Shown in pieces: positions 45,702 through 54,092 of a stretch of DNA of 54,117 nucleotides; positions within the stretch are counted from its first letter, which is position 1, and each line of letters starts with the position of its first letter. Under the pieces are notes generated by a model. It had not been told where the DNA came from and did no database searches. It saw nothing but the letters and a program-made list of their open reading frames with translations. The stretch covers positions 1 to 54,117 of the forward strand of contig JAAUSF010000022.1 in NCBI GenBank assembly GCA_012033255.1, read 5' to 3'. The position numbers were made by a program, and so were the translations under genes. The DNA comes from Cyanobacteria bacterium RU_5_0 (GTDB taxonomy: Bacteria; Cyanobacteriota; Cyanobacteriia; Elainellales; Elainellaceae).

Positions 45702-47765
45702 CTAGGCTTGCGGCTTTGACAGAAACTCTTGATCAAGCGCTTTAGTTTCGGTTGAAGTGCCTGCTACAAGCAAGAATTTGGTGTGCAACAAGACATCACC
45801 TGGTTTTCCAATATAGGGATAGCGATTTCGCTTAGGATTACTGAGAATCTCATAGTGTAGACAACTATTTGGCGTGTTGCGTCCGGGTTCTTGTCGCACG
45901 TTGAATGGTTCGTCATTCGGGAGCAGTTGCACGATCCCAAATTTTTCGTCAATATTGACCCAACGCCAGCCAAGCGGTTGATTTACGATTTCTAAATCCA
46001 ATAATTTAGTGGCTTTGCGCTTGATGCGATCGAGCAATCCTTTTTCTTGTCTAGGATTGGTTTGATGAGTCGGATCAAAGCCGATCGTCACGCTGCCATT
46101 TTCCCATTTAAATTGACGGTTGTAGCCATTGAAGCGATCGTTAGCCACTGCTAAGCTCAATCCTTCACGTTCCATCACCAGAATTTTGCTACGGGCAGTG
46201 AATTTACTTTCCACGATCGCCAAATTTCGCTCTGGGATCACTTCATAAGCGATCTGATGGACAAAGGCTTCTTGCCGACGACTGCGATAGGAAAGAATGC
46301 CGTTCACCGTGAATCCTTTGCCTGTCGCTTTCATCATCCGAATGGCAACTCCTGTTTTTGCCCCCATCACTCTGACTTTGCCCAGCAGATTGTTCGCTGC
46401 CCACTCAGCCGCATCATCCATTCCATCCGGGATGAAGAGGGCGATCGGATGAAATTCGGTGAGTGTGTGCCAAGAAAAGGAGGCAAATAATTTGGGCGTT
46501 CTGACATAACAGGTGCCAGATTCTTGACTAATACTACGACCACAGAGATGCTGAATGAATTCTTCCGGTGGAGTCGCTTGTTTGTGGGTGTTCAAGTGCT
46601 TATGGAGTAAATAAGCCAAACCGAGATCGGCATAGCAATCGGTTTCATATTTGGCAGGTTGACCGCGCATGATGCTGTGCGTGACGCGCTTGCCATAAAA
46701 ACTGCCATCTCCGTTATCATTTTGTTCGGCTAGGAGAGTTTTGACACGTGCCATTTCGATCGTCCGAGCGTCAGTGTCGCCATACTGATGTTGGAGCAAC
46801 ACCAATGCCGGAACAATGAAATATAGCCCATAGGTATAACGCGCCCAATCTTTGCCGCCAATGTAGGCAAACCGATTCTCTAAAAACGTTGGCTTAACCT
46901 GATTCCATAAATCGTTGACGTGGTGAAATAGGCTTTCCGGGACAGCTTGCTGACGGCTGATCAGGGCATAATAGCTCCAAGCGATCGACACCAACGGACT
47001 CGCCACATAGCAAAAGTGGCAGGCTCCATGATTTTCGATCGTGTAATCAGAGTGGATGTTTACTGTGTAAACCTGATCCTTGAGAACTCTGCCCTCCACG
47101 ATCGCCTCTGACTCACGATCTTGAGGAGCCGACAGCGTGTTGAAGCTAAACTCAATCAATTTTTCGCGCCACCGATCGCACCATTCATGATCAGGAAACA
47201 GGGCAATCGCCGTTGCCAGAATTTCTGCATCCCAAGCATTTTCTTCAGCTTTTGTATCTTCGGCTAAACCACTTGGAACAATCCGATCGAGGTGGTGAGA
47301 GGCTTCTGCAACGACTACTCGTTTAACTGCCGCTTGTTGCTCGGATGACAGCGAATCCCAAATCAGTTGTGCCCCCAATGCCATTTTGGTTGTCCACCAG
47401 GAAGACTGCCAGTTCAAGCCCCACTTGCCGCCATTGCCGCAGGAGAGATCTCCCGTACAATGGCTACGAACCATGTAATTGAGACAACATTGGGCACGAT
47501 CGAGCAAGGTTTCTTGATTGATGCCGCTAATGTTGGCATCGTAAGACTCGTCACTAGCGAGTAAACAAGTCGTGAAGATGTAGTTGCCCATCGATCGCAA
47601 CCCGCTCTCGCCGTTATCTGGATCGCCAAAGTAGCCGATCGTGCGATCGTCCAAGTAATTTGGATTCCAACCTCGTTCACTATACAGTGGAAAGCGTTCC
47701 AACAGCCTCATGTAGTCTGATTCGCAAGGATATTGGTCACTGACCATCAGTACATCTTGGAGCAT
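45702..47765 (-). CDS. Putative polysaccharide lyase-like alpha/alpha-toroid protein
   Basis: This protein of about 687 residues, apparently cytosolic (no signal peptide), has a long helical N-terminal half rich in Trp, Tyr and His (WGLNWQSSWWTTKMALGAQL, IHSDYTIENHGACHFCYVASPL, YIGGKDWARYTYGLY). A beta-rich C-terminal part with RSRRQEAFVHQIAYEVIPE and REGLSLAVANDRFNGYN follows. This resembles heparinase/lyase-type toroid-plus-sandwich proteins, but I cannot place it in a named family. It follows a glycosyltransferase gene by about 90 bases on the same strand, so a role in exopolysaccharide metabolism is likely. Confidence 0.6.
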   Translation of the reverse strand: MLQDVLMVSDQYPCESDYMRLLERFPLYSERGWNPNYLDDRTIGYFGDPDNGESGLRSMGNYIFTTCLLASDESYDANISGINQETLLDRAQCCLNYMVRSHCTGDLSCGNGGKWGLNWQSSWWTTKMALGAQLIWDSLSSEQQAAVKRVVVAEASHHLDRIVPSGLAEDTKAEENAWDAEILATAIALFPDHEWCDRWREKLIEFSFNTLSAPQDRESEAIVEGRVLKDQVYTVNIHSDYTIENHGACHFCYVASPLVSIAWSYYALISRQQAVPESLFHHVNDLWNQVKPTFLENRFAYIGGKDWARYTYGLYFIVPALVLLQHQYGDTDARTIEMARVKTLLAEQNDNGDGSFYGKRVTHSIMRGQPAKYETDCYADLGLAYLLHKHLNTHKQATPPEEFIQHLCGRSISQESGTCYVRTPKLFASFSWHTLTEFHPIALFIPDGMDDAAEWAANNLLGKVRVMGAKTGVAIRMMKATGKGFTVNGILSYRSRRQEAFVHQIAYEVIPERNLAIVESKFTARSKILVMEREGLSLAVANDRFNGYNRQFKWENGSVTIGFDPTHQTNPRQEKGLLDRIKRKATKLLDLEIVNQPLGWRWVNIDEKFGIVQLLPNDEPFNVRQEPGRNTPNSCLHYEILSNPKRNRYPYIGKPGDVLLHTKFLLVAGTSTETKALDQEFLSKPQA

Positions 47766-47854
47766 CACTTTTAGGTTTAGGGTTGTTGTAATTTGATGTA
47801 CGAGTCTGAGGGGGCATTGGATTGTGTAGTGGCGTTAGCCAAATAGCAAGAATG

Positions 47855-49123
47855 CTAGGGTTTGGTGGCAGCCAGATCGGCACTTAAGCAAGCGGCTGCC
47901 AATTCTGCCCGACGAGCATGAACGGCTTCCATCGTTTGGACTTGAGCCAGTTTCAGTCCGTTTGTCAGCACTTCGGCAAGGCGCGATCGATTCTGCTCAG
48001 CTTCCACTAATGCATCGCTTAGGGCAGCAATATCGCCACAAGGAACCAGCATTCCGGTGTCAGATTGTTCTATCAGCATATCAGTTCCCGGATTGCGATA
48101 GAGAATTAGAGGTAGCCCCAGCGCCATGCCTAGCAAAACATTTCGGCTAATCTCAGCCGTTAAGTTAGTCACTACCATCACATGGGCTTGCTCTAACCGC
48201 TCAAACAACGGTTCACCGTAGGGCACTGCGCCTGTGAAACGGACTTTGTCAGCAATACCCAGATCGTGAGCCATCTGCTTGTAGTGCGGCAACTCGTCCC
48301 CATCTCCAAGGACTTCGAGTTCTAACTTTGTGCCCCGATCGATCGCGGCTGACATTGCCTTCAAGATATGATCTGTGGCTTTGATCGCAATCTGCCGACT
48401 GGCGGTTACGAGCCGTAACGGTTGCGATTGATCCATAAGTCGGGCTTTGCGGACTTCCGCTTGCTGCTCGTTAATCAACATCTGTTGTTTGACAAACGAT
48501 CGATCGAAGCTGTAGCAATGCTGATTCCAAACCTCTTTGAATCGCTTCATCACGGATACATTGTGAGTGAAGACTAAATCGGCTGCGTCGATCGCCTTAA
48601 AACAGAATTTCTCAAATCGGGCTGTCAGAACTCGTTTGGCAATTTGTTTCAGTCGATTGGACTCTTCTGCGATCGCTCGTTCCATCCGAGGAAACGGATC
48701 AGCCCCATCGAAGACCCAAATTCGTTTAGCTGCATGTTTTTCAGCGATCGACCAGGCCACCTGACCGAGTGGAACGGGGTGTCCGCCGTAGTCTGCTTGA
48801 ATAATAGAAGCCCACTGACAATATTGGTTCAGTCGGTGTTGAAGATCACCTAGAGACTTGAAAAACATTTGCCAAGAGAGATATTGAGGCAGTGGGAATA
48901 GCTCAAACTCTTCTTCGTCAATATTGATTTCGACTAGATTAAAACTACCGCTATGTTCAGGTGGAAGATGCTCTAGACAGGGAACCGCAACGCCTAATCG
49001 ACCGTAACTAGACCAAGCTTTAGCCTGCGCTCTTAGATCTTCAAGCCACATATCGCCAACTAGAAATCGGTTGGGAGCAGAACCTTGCCCGAAAGGGACG
49101 TGATTAATAAGTAAATAATTCAT
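47855..49123 (-). CDS. Glycosyltransferase family 4-like protein
   Basis: This 422-residue protein shows a GT-B fold. The C-terminal donor-binding half contains LRLVTASRQIAIKATDHILKA, LELEVLGDGDELPHYKQMA, DKVRFTGAVPYGEPLFERLEQA and the EX7E-like VTNLTAEISRNVLLGMALGLPLI. NPGTDMLIEQSDTGMLVPCGD follows, as in GT4 enzymes. The acceptor is unknown; the toroid protein gene follows on the same strand. The start ATG at 49123 gives a short N-terminus with LLINHVPFGQG. Confidence 0.82.
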   Translation of the reverse strand: MNYLLINHVPFGQGSAPNRFLVGDMWLEDLRAQAKAWSSYGRLGVAVPCLEHLPPEHSGSFNLVEINIDEEEFELFPLPQYLSWQMFFKSLGDLQHRLNQYCQWASIIQADYGGHPVPLGQVAWSIAEKHAAKRIWVFDGADPFPRMERAIAEESNRLKQIAKRVLTARFEKFCFKAIDAADLVFTHNVSVMKRFKEVWNQHCYSFDRSFVKQQMLINEQQAEVRKARLMDQSQPLRLVTASRQIAIKATDHILKAMSAAIDRGTKLELEVLGDGDELPHYKQMAHDLGIADKVRFTGAVPYGEPLFERLEQAHVMVVTNLTAEISRNVLLGMALGLPLILYRNPGTDMLIEQSDTGMLVPCGDIAALSDALVEAEQNRSRLAEVLTNGLKLAQVQTMEAVHARRAELAAACLSADLAATKP

Positions 49124-49667
49124 AGTGACACCATTGGATGAACAACCACAAAACCTATAGCGACAGCCACTTGGGTTAGGACGGGGTGTAGGGGTTCCAC
49201 CCCTGGCTGGAGGCGAAGCCCCACACCCGCTTTGATCCCGATGTCCTAACCTTGATGGCGACAGCTATAACTGTTGAACTATACCGATATAAAAGTAGCT
49301 TCCATGCAAAAGTAGGTCATTCCAGACATGGGCTATCTGCAAGGGGAAACTATTCGAGCCAGGACATACGAACAGCAGATTGAATCTGAGTCAAATAGGG
49401 ACAATGAATGACTCAACGTTGGCTTCAGAGCAGTGTACTCAGTAAGTTACTATAGCAACCCGTAGATCGATATCTATGTATTTTCTTATACTATACTTCC
49501 AAATTCAAGTGGAGCGTCATCTGCCTATGGATAGGTTATTAATTTACGCATCTTCTGAAAGATATAAACGCAAGAACCTTTGTTTTTCAACGGATTCGAG
49601 TGAATTGGTATTGATGATGTGAAGATGCGGTGTAAAAATAATCACATTGGATTGATCGGTTCGATCG
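49124..49667. other. Intergenic region with MITE copy A3
   Basis: No gene is visible. It contains MITE-like copy A3 and the glycosyltransferase upstream region. The rest is AT-rich. Confidence 0.6.
49156..49269. repeat. MITE-like palindromic element, copy A3
   Basis: Ends TATAGCGACAGCC...GGGTTAGGAC and ATGTCCTAACC...GGCGACAGCTATA pair with each other. The GC-rich core (GGGGTGTAGGGGTTCCACCCC...) differs from A1 and A2, so the ends are conserved while the cargo hairpin changes. Confidence 0.65.
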
Positions 49668-52600
49668 CTATTGAATTACGTATCCTGATGAATTAGGAGT
49701 GTATATTGCTAATCGTGAACCATCCGAATTGTATAGCTCAATTGGGATTTGAGTTGAGTTGCTAATCGTACTCAGTGATTGCAATAGCCCATTCACCTGG
49801 TTGACCGCATCTGCTCGAATATTAGGATCACCTTGAAGTTGTGCCGCAACAATCACATTCTGAACAACTTGATCATATTCAGGAGTCAACTGGACTCGAA
49901 TCGTGTTCGTTGCCAGCGTATAAGTACAAATTCTGGGATTTCTAGCGCAGACTTGATCTAAATCAGCTTTTGCCGTTTGCAGCGCAGTGGACTGTTTAGC
50001 ATTTAACTCAGCCTGCTGTAAGGCGGCTAAATAGGGGCCCACTAACGCCTGCGATCGACTGTAATAAGAGCTTCCTTCAGCCACTTGTCGCACATTGACA
50101 AGCGCCTCACGCCAATAAGCAGCGGCTTGTGACCACTGATTTTGCTGCTGTAAGGTTTGAGCTTGCTCCGCTAAACTAGTTGCTTTGTTATAGACAACGA
50201 TCGCTCGTTCTTCCTGAGTCTGGCGATTTTGAGCATCGGTTAGCTTTGCTTGAAAGATTTTAAGGAGTTGCTGTGCCTCACTGTGCGCCATTGTGCCTTG
50301 AGGAATTTGGGTCAACTGCTCAATAATGGTTTGCCAAGTTGCAATCATCTGTTGCCAAGTCTCAGGCGTATTAACCACCGAACTCCGAGCTTCCGCAACT
50401 TCAGCCGCTTCTCTCACTGCCGTAACCCGTTCTTGTGCTTCTTGCTCGATCGCAATCTGCTGATTAATTCCATCTAAATTGGCGCGATATTCAATGAGTT
50501 TCTCGTTTGCCAACGGATACACCGGACTGTCAGCAGGTACTTGCTCTAGGAGGGCGATCGTGTCTTGCCAAAGGAGTTGAATCTCTCGCCAGTGTTGTAC
50601 CGGATGCGGTGGATTTTGGCTCCTCTTTGCCGCAATATTTGCCTGATTTAGTGCCTTGACCACTAATGACATCACCTGAGTTTTCTGCTCAGAGTCAGCC
50701 AACAGCGCTTGTGCTTCTCGATAGTGCCTTGACCAAAAAGGAATTGTCTCTAAGAGCAATTTGGCTTGGGTCAGACGATCGTAAGCATTCACAATTTCCA
50801 GTGCCACAGGATTTGCCTGAATGATCTGAAGCGATTGTTGGTTCATTTGTTTGGCTTGCTCCAATGGCTGACACACCGCACTAGTTACGCAGGGGCGAGT
50901 TAGAGCATACAATCCACTGACGGCTACAAACAAACCAACAGATCCTATCATCATGACGTTGGAGAGTGGTAAGCGAGATTTCGATCGCTTCGGTAATTCA
51001 TCTAATTTGACGGGCAGACGATCGATCGCAGAGGCATTCTTATCTGTTCTTCGGGTTAGGTTTAGTGAAAGTATAGCAGGGTGAATATTGCTTGATGTGA
51101 GTGATGGATTGGAAAGTGAACTACGCTTTGCTGAACCATTCGTTACATACTTCGTTTCATCGTTTGTTTCATCTAAAACAGGTGTAGCGATCGATCCATT
51201 TTTATGCTGATGGCGAGTTATCCATTCGTTAAAAATCGGTTCACTGGCGATCGGGTCTGGGATAGTTTCAACTTGATCAAATGTGTCTTGTGTAATGGGT
51301 TCATCAATTAGGTGATATTCATCAAGGTTTGTAGTTTGAGGAATATTGTTTGATGCGATGAAACTATCTGTAGCTTGTTCAAAGGAATTGAATTCAATGG
51401 GTTCAACAGCGATCGGCTCTGAGGTGTCTTCAATCTGTTCAGAGCTATATAGGTCAACTGATTCATCAATAACGAATAGATCTGAAAAATCGACTATTTG
51501 TTCAGGAGGAATCAGCGTGATTGAGTTATCCGATGTATCTAAATATGAAATGGGTTCTTCTACAGTAAAGTTGCTTGTTGATGATTCGATCGTCTCTGAG
51601 AGTTGCTCAACTGGAGCGTTTGTAGATTCAACTGACTCTAAATTCCAATTTACGATCGGTTCATCTACGATGATCTCTTCAGGAATATCTGCTTCTGGTA
51701 GAACTGTCGCGATCGATTCAATTTCATTGATCTCAGATTGTATGCTTTCTGTATCCTCAATTTGAGGAGTCTTAGCTTCCTCTTCCTCTATCGTGACTGT
51801 GATCGGTTCTACTTCTGGCGTTGGAGGATCAGCGATCGAAGTATCAGTGATTGAAGTGTCTGGTTGTTCTAGAGAATCAGCGATCGGATCGATCGGATTG
51901 ATCGGATCGATCGGAGTGATTGAGAGATCGACAATTGTCGGATCAGACGCTTCTGAGTGATCTCTGAGTGGGGCGATCGGACGTTGTTCAATCTCATGAA
52001 AGTAGTCTTCAACATCGGTATCTGTGACTAAAGCATCGACTTCAGTATCCGTGAAATAGTTTTCGACATCCGTATCCGTTATTGAAGGATTTAGAGGTGC
52101 TGCTGTCTCTATCGAATCTGTGAGTTGTTCTGTCTCGATTGAAACAGATTCTGCTACATTTATATCTGCGATCGAATCGCCTGAAGTGACCTCTGGAGAC
52201 ACCTGTTGAACAAATTCCGCTACAGTTGTATCTGCGATGATCAGATCGTCTGAAGTGATCTTTGGAGGAGTCTGTTGAATTGTCTCAGAGGGCACCTCTG
52301 GAAGAATCAGAAATTGCGGAGGGGTCGCAGTTGGCGCAGATTCAATGTAAGCGGATTCTGATGTAGCGGGCTGTTCAATTGGAACAGATGGAGATGATGG
52401 AATGAAGGGAGGGGCGATCGGCGGTTCTGTTAAGCGAATGATTCTTGGAGGAGGCTCGATCGGCGCAACGATCGGAGAAGCCTCAACCTGAGGCAGATTG
52501 GGTTGAGGGACTGAAGCAGGCTCTAGAGCGGGTTTGCGTACATGATTTGGATGTACATGGCTTGAAGGAGCAGAGAGAAGGTCTAGCGTGAAAGAATGAA

Positions 52601-52964
52601 TTGCATAGGGCTGCTGATATCCAGCAACTCGCAAGAAAAAACGGGTTGGCAGCGAATTGGGATAATTGATGGCTCCTTGCTCTCTCTCAGATTGAGCAAA
52701 TTCGGGTGCAAGTTCCTTGATGACTTGCTCAAATACAGCAAAGGTTAGCTGTGGATCGGGTTCGATATGCAACAAGTGTTCTGCCAGAACTAAAAGCGTC
52801 CCCTCCTTAACCGCACACCGAATTTGCAATTGATGGAGTTGGGAAAATTGGTGCTGGAGGGCTTCTTGCAGGCGTTGTGCTAAAGCTCCCACTTCAACTA
52901 GCTGCTGAGTGGTATTCTTTGATACAACTTGCTGATTTCGACCTAGAAAGCGCTTTCTAAACAT
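49668..52964 (-). CDS. Large membrane protein with acidic low-complexity region
   Basis: This 1098-residue protein has no family I can name. Residues 1-135 form a folded domain (LVEVGALAQRLQEALQHQF, LLHIEPDPQLTFAVFEQVI, RFFLRVAGYQQPYAIHSF). Residues about 140-640 are Asp/Glu/Ser/Thr/Ile/Pro-rich and disordered, with repeats such as ITDTDVENYFTDTEVDALV. One membrane helix (MMIGSVGLFVAVSGLYAL) is near residue 675. The rest is helical, coiled-coil/TPR-like, with Gln-rich segments, ending in a small alpha/beta domain. It may bridge cytosol and periplasm or lumen. Confidence 0.8.
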   Translation of the reverse strand: MFRKRFLGRNQQVVSKNTTQQLVEVGALAQRLQEALQHQFSQLHQLQIRCAVKEGTLLVLAEHLLHIEPDPQLTFAVFEQVIKELAPEFAQSEREQGAINYPNSLPTRFFLRVAGYQQPYAIHSFTLDLLSAPSSHVHPNHVRKPALEPASVPQPNLPQVEASPIVAPIEPPPRIIRLTEPPIAPPFIPSSPSVPIEQPATSESAYIESAPTATPPQFLILPEVPSETIQQTPPKITSDDLIIADTTVAEFVQQVSPEVTSGDSIADINVAESVSIETEQLTDSIETAAPLNPSITDTDVENYFTDTEVDALVTDTDVEDYFHEIEQRPIAPLRDHSEASDPTIVDLSITPIDPINPIDPIADSLEQPDTSITDTSIADPPTPEVEPITVTIEEEEAKTPQIEDTESIQSEINEIESIATVLPEADIPEEIIVDEPIVNWNLESVESTNAPVEQLSETIESSTSNFTVEEPISYLDTSDNSITLIPPEQIVDFSDLFVIDESVDLYSSEQIEDTSEPIAVEPIEFNSFEQATDSFIASNNIPQTTNLDEYHLIDEPITQDTFDQVETIPDPIASEPIFNEWITRHQHKNGSIATPVLDETNDETKYVTNGSAKRSSLSNPSLTSSNIHPAILSLNLTRRTDKNASAIDRLPVKLDELPKRSKSRLPLSNVMMIGSVGLFVAVSGLYALTRPCVTSAVCQPLEQAKQMNQQSLQIIQANPVALEIVNAYDRLTQAKLLLETIPFWSRHYREAQALLADSEQKTQVMSLVVKALNQANIAAKRSQNPPHPVQHWREIQLLWQDTIALLEQVPADSPVYPLANEKLIEYRANLDGINQQIAIEQEAQERVTAVREAAEVAEARSSVVNTPETWQQMIATWQTIIEQLTQIPQGTMAHSEAQQLLKIFQAKLTDAQNRQTQEERAIVVYNKATSLAEQAQTLQQQNQWSQAAAYWREALVNVRQVAEGSSYYSRSQALVGPYLAALQQAELNAKQSTALQTAKADLDQVCARNPRICTYTLATNTIRVQLTPEYDQVVQNVIVAAQLQGDPNIRADAVNQVNGLLQSLSTISNSTQIPIELYNSDGSRLAIYTPNSSGYVIQ

Positions 52965-53192
52965 ACTGCTGCGGTTCGATGAGACGTTTGATGATGAAGA
53001 TGGGTACGACTAAAGACCGCTTGCCAAAGCCGATTGTTGCAGAAGAAAACCAATTTTTTTATCCCTGATTCTAATTGCAAGCGATCGGGTTTGCGGATCT
53101 TAAGGCATCTTACATCGCTGAGGACTAGAGTGAAACCACCATTCTAAACGGCTCATAGTCGCTTATGGCGGGTTTCAATGGCGTCCAATCCA
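52965..53192. other. Upstream region of the large membrane protein
   Basis: AT-rich region presumably carrying the promoter of the minus-strand gene. No other feature is seen. The next 900 bases hold the thrS remnant and its leader region. Confidence 0.5.
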
Positions 53193-53473
53193 TCAATTTT
53201 GTATGGGCACAGTATACCGTGCCCCTTCACCCATCGGAATTTCTCGATAGCTCCGCTTATGAGATTTGTAAATGGCAATATGTGCCGGACAGGACATTGG
53301 CTTCAAGGCGATCGCACTTCCTCAAATCCGTGTGCCTGATACATTTACCGCATCAATTCTTCAATTTCCCGAAACACTCTCATCCCCATCGGATGCCAAA
53401 AGACCATGCCAGGGCTGTGTTCCTCAAAGTGAAATAAATCCATTGCTTTCGCAATCGATCGATGATCGTACAT
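53193..53473 (-). pseudogene. Threonyl-tRNA synthetase remnant
   Basis: On the minus strand an ATG at 53473, with AGGAGA 6-7 bases upstream, opens a frame reading [20 protein letters not shown] then [19 protein letters not shown]. This is the start of the ThrRS class II catalytic core. A TAA follows, then [13 protein letters not shown] and TGA. In another frame [20 protein letters not shown] and EIPM continue the ThrRS core. About 50 residues expected between the blocks are missing, as are the N-terminal editing domains. It ends in a GGGGCACGGTATACTGTGCCC-type palindrome (arms GGGCAC and GTGCCC). Clearly decayed. Confidence 0.85.
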
Positions 53474-53497
53474 AATTCTTCTCCTGTTGATATTGAC

Positions 53498-53529
53498 AAA
53501 AAAATCCTCTCAAAGCTGATCGGGAGGGT
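53498..53529 (-). terminator. Second attenuator terminator (after leader peptide 2)
   Basis: On the minus strand CCTCCC and GAGAGG can pair with one mismatch around GATCAGCTTT, followed by ATTTTTTTG. It lies between leader peptide 2 and the thrS remnant. GGAGG inside the end of the leader 2 coding sequence can pair instead with its CCTCC arm. Confidence 0.65.
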
Positions 53530-53541
53530 AATCATTTGAGT

Positions 53542-53569
53542 CTGACTTACGCAAAATCTGCGAAGTCAG
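53542..53569 (-). promoter_or_regulatory. Strong hairpin at the stop of leader peptide 2
   Basis: CTGACTT-CGCA-GATTT-TGCG-T-AAGTCAG forms an 11-base-pair stem. It includes the TGA stop codon of leader 2 and could act as the pause or competing hairpin of an attenuator. Confidence 0.7.
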
Positions 53570-53625
53570 GTTCCTCCTAATACGCTCACAGTGGTAGTGA
53601 TAGTAGTGATAGTAGTGGTAATCAT
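53566..53625 (-). CDS. Threonine-rich leader peptide 2
   Basis: This 19-codon frame reads MITTTITTITTTVSVLGGT. Nine of 19 residues are Thr, eight of them within a ten-codon run of Thr and Ile. This composition is typical of amino-acid attenuation leaders such as thrL of the E. coli threonine operon. It has no strong ribosome-binding site. A hairpin and then a T-tailed terminator follow, and after these comes the thrS remnant. Confidence 0.85.
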   Translation of the reverse strand: MITTTITTITTTVSVLGGT

Positions 53626-53768
53626 TGTGATGTTAATATATTGAGCCATTTGCATTTTCATAAATCTTATTTGAATATTCATTGGTTCATTTTGCACGTT
53701 AATTTTCGCCTTCCTCAAGATGCCTATAATCTACAGACGATCTCGGTTTAGGCAGTATTTAAGCAATT

Positions 53769-53800
53769 AAAAACCCCTCCAAGCTATTGTCTAGAGGGGT
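53769..53800 (-). terminator. First attenuator terminator (after leader peptide 1)
   Basis: Minus-strand ACCCCTC and GAGGGGT form a perfect 7-base stem, followed immediately by TTTTT and AATTGC. The 5' arm can instead pair with GAGGTGTGA at the end of leader 1 (eight of nine positions), giving an antiterminator that excludes the terminator. Confidence 0.85.
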
Positions 53801-53837
53801 GACATCGAATTCTCGCATTTAAGTTCGCACGATCGTC

Positions 53838-53906
53838 TCACACCTCTCCTAGATAGGTAGTAGTGGTAGTCACTGTGGTGGTTGCCAGACAAAATCGCGT
53901 AATCAT
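53838..53906 (-). CDS. Threonine-rich leader peptide 1
   Basis: This 22-codon frame reads MITRFCLA, then TTTVTTTTT, then YLGEV and stop. Eight of nine consecutive residues are Thr. The last codons, including the TGA, form the antiterminator arm. A ribosome stalled at Thr codons would leave that arm free, while a ribosome reaching the stop would cover it. It is the first of two tandem leaders upstream of a thrS remnant. Confidence 0.87.
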   Translation of the reverse strand: MITRFCLATTTVTTTTTYLGEV

Positions 53907-53954
53907 TTTGAGTGGAAATATTGGGCTGACAGTATGGCTAGAATCCATAACACC

Positions 53955-53982
53955 ATTTAAGCAACTATTTATCGATTGTCAA
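53955..53982 (-). promoter_or_regulatory. Probable promoter of the leader-peptide transcript
   Basis: On the minus strand a perfect -35 TTGACA is followed after 16 bases by TTAAAT (4 of 6 to TATAAT). It is placed about 50 bases before the start of leader 1. Confidence 0.6.
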
Positions 53983-53997
53983 GTGTAATGAAAATAA

Positions 53998-54019
53998 GGG
54001 TGTGCTATTCACACATCCC
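53998..54019 (-). terminator. Hairpin upstream of the leader promoter
   Basis: Minus-strand GGGATGTGTG and CACACCC pair with a two-base bulge, followed by TTATTTTC. It probably ends a minus-strand transcript coming from beyond the window edge. Confidence 0.5.
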
Positions 54020-54064
54020 GTGAGATTGATTTCATCTCAACTCATCGATATGCAGCTATCTGTT

Positions 54065-54092
54065 CCCCAATCCCCAATCCCCAATCCCCAAT
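54065..54092. repeat. Four heptamer repeats (CCCCAAT)
   Basis: Four exact 7-base units near the right edge; same class as the CTATTCC array before dnaJ. Confidence 0.9.

Noticed and set aside
45503..45745. Plus-strand frames with repeated ATGFGLPLPVLVC-like sequence
   Set aside because: They are translations of the 20-base tandem array and overlap the end of a real minus-strand gene.
53165..53475. Plus-strand open frames near the right end
   Set aside because: They are antisense to the thrS remnant, whose minus-strand reading matches ThrRS motifs.
53581..53632. GTAGTG-type microsatellite
   Set aside because: First taken for simple sequence; on the minus strand it is the Thr codon run of a leader peptide, so it is reported as such.
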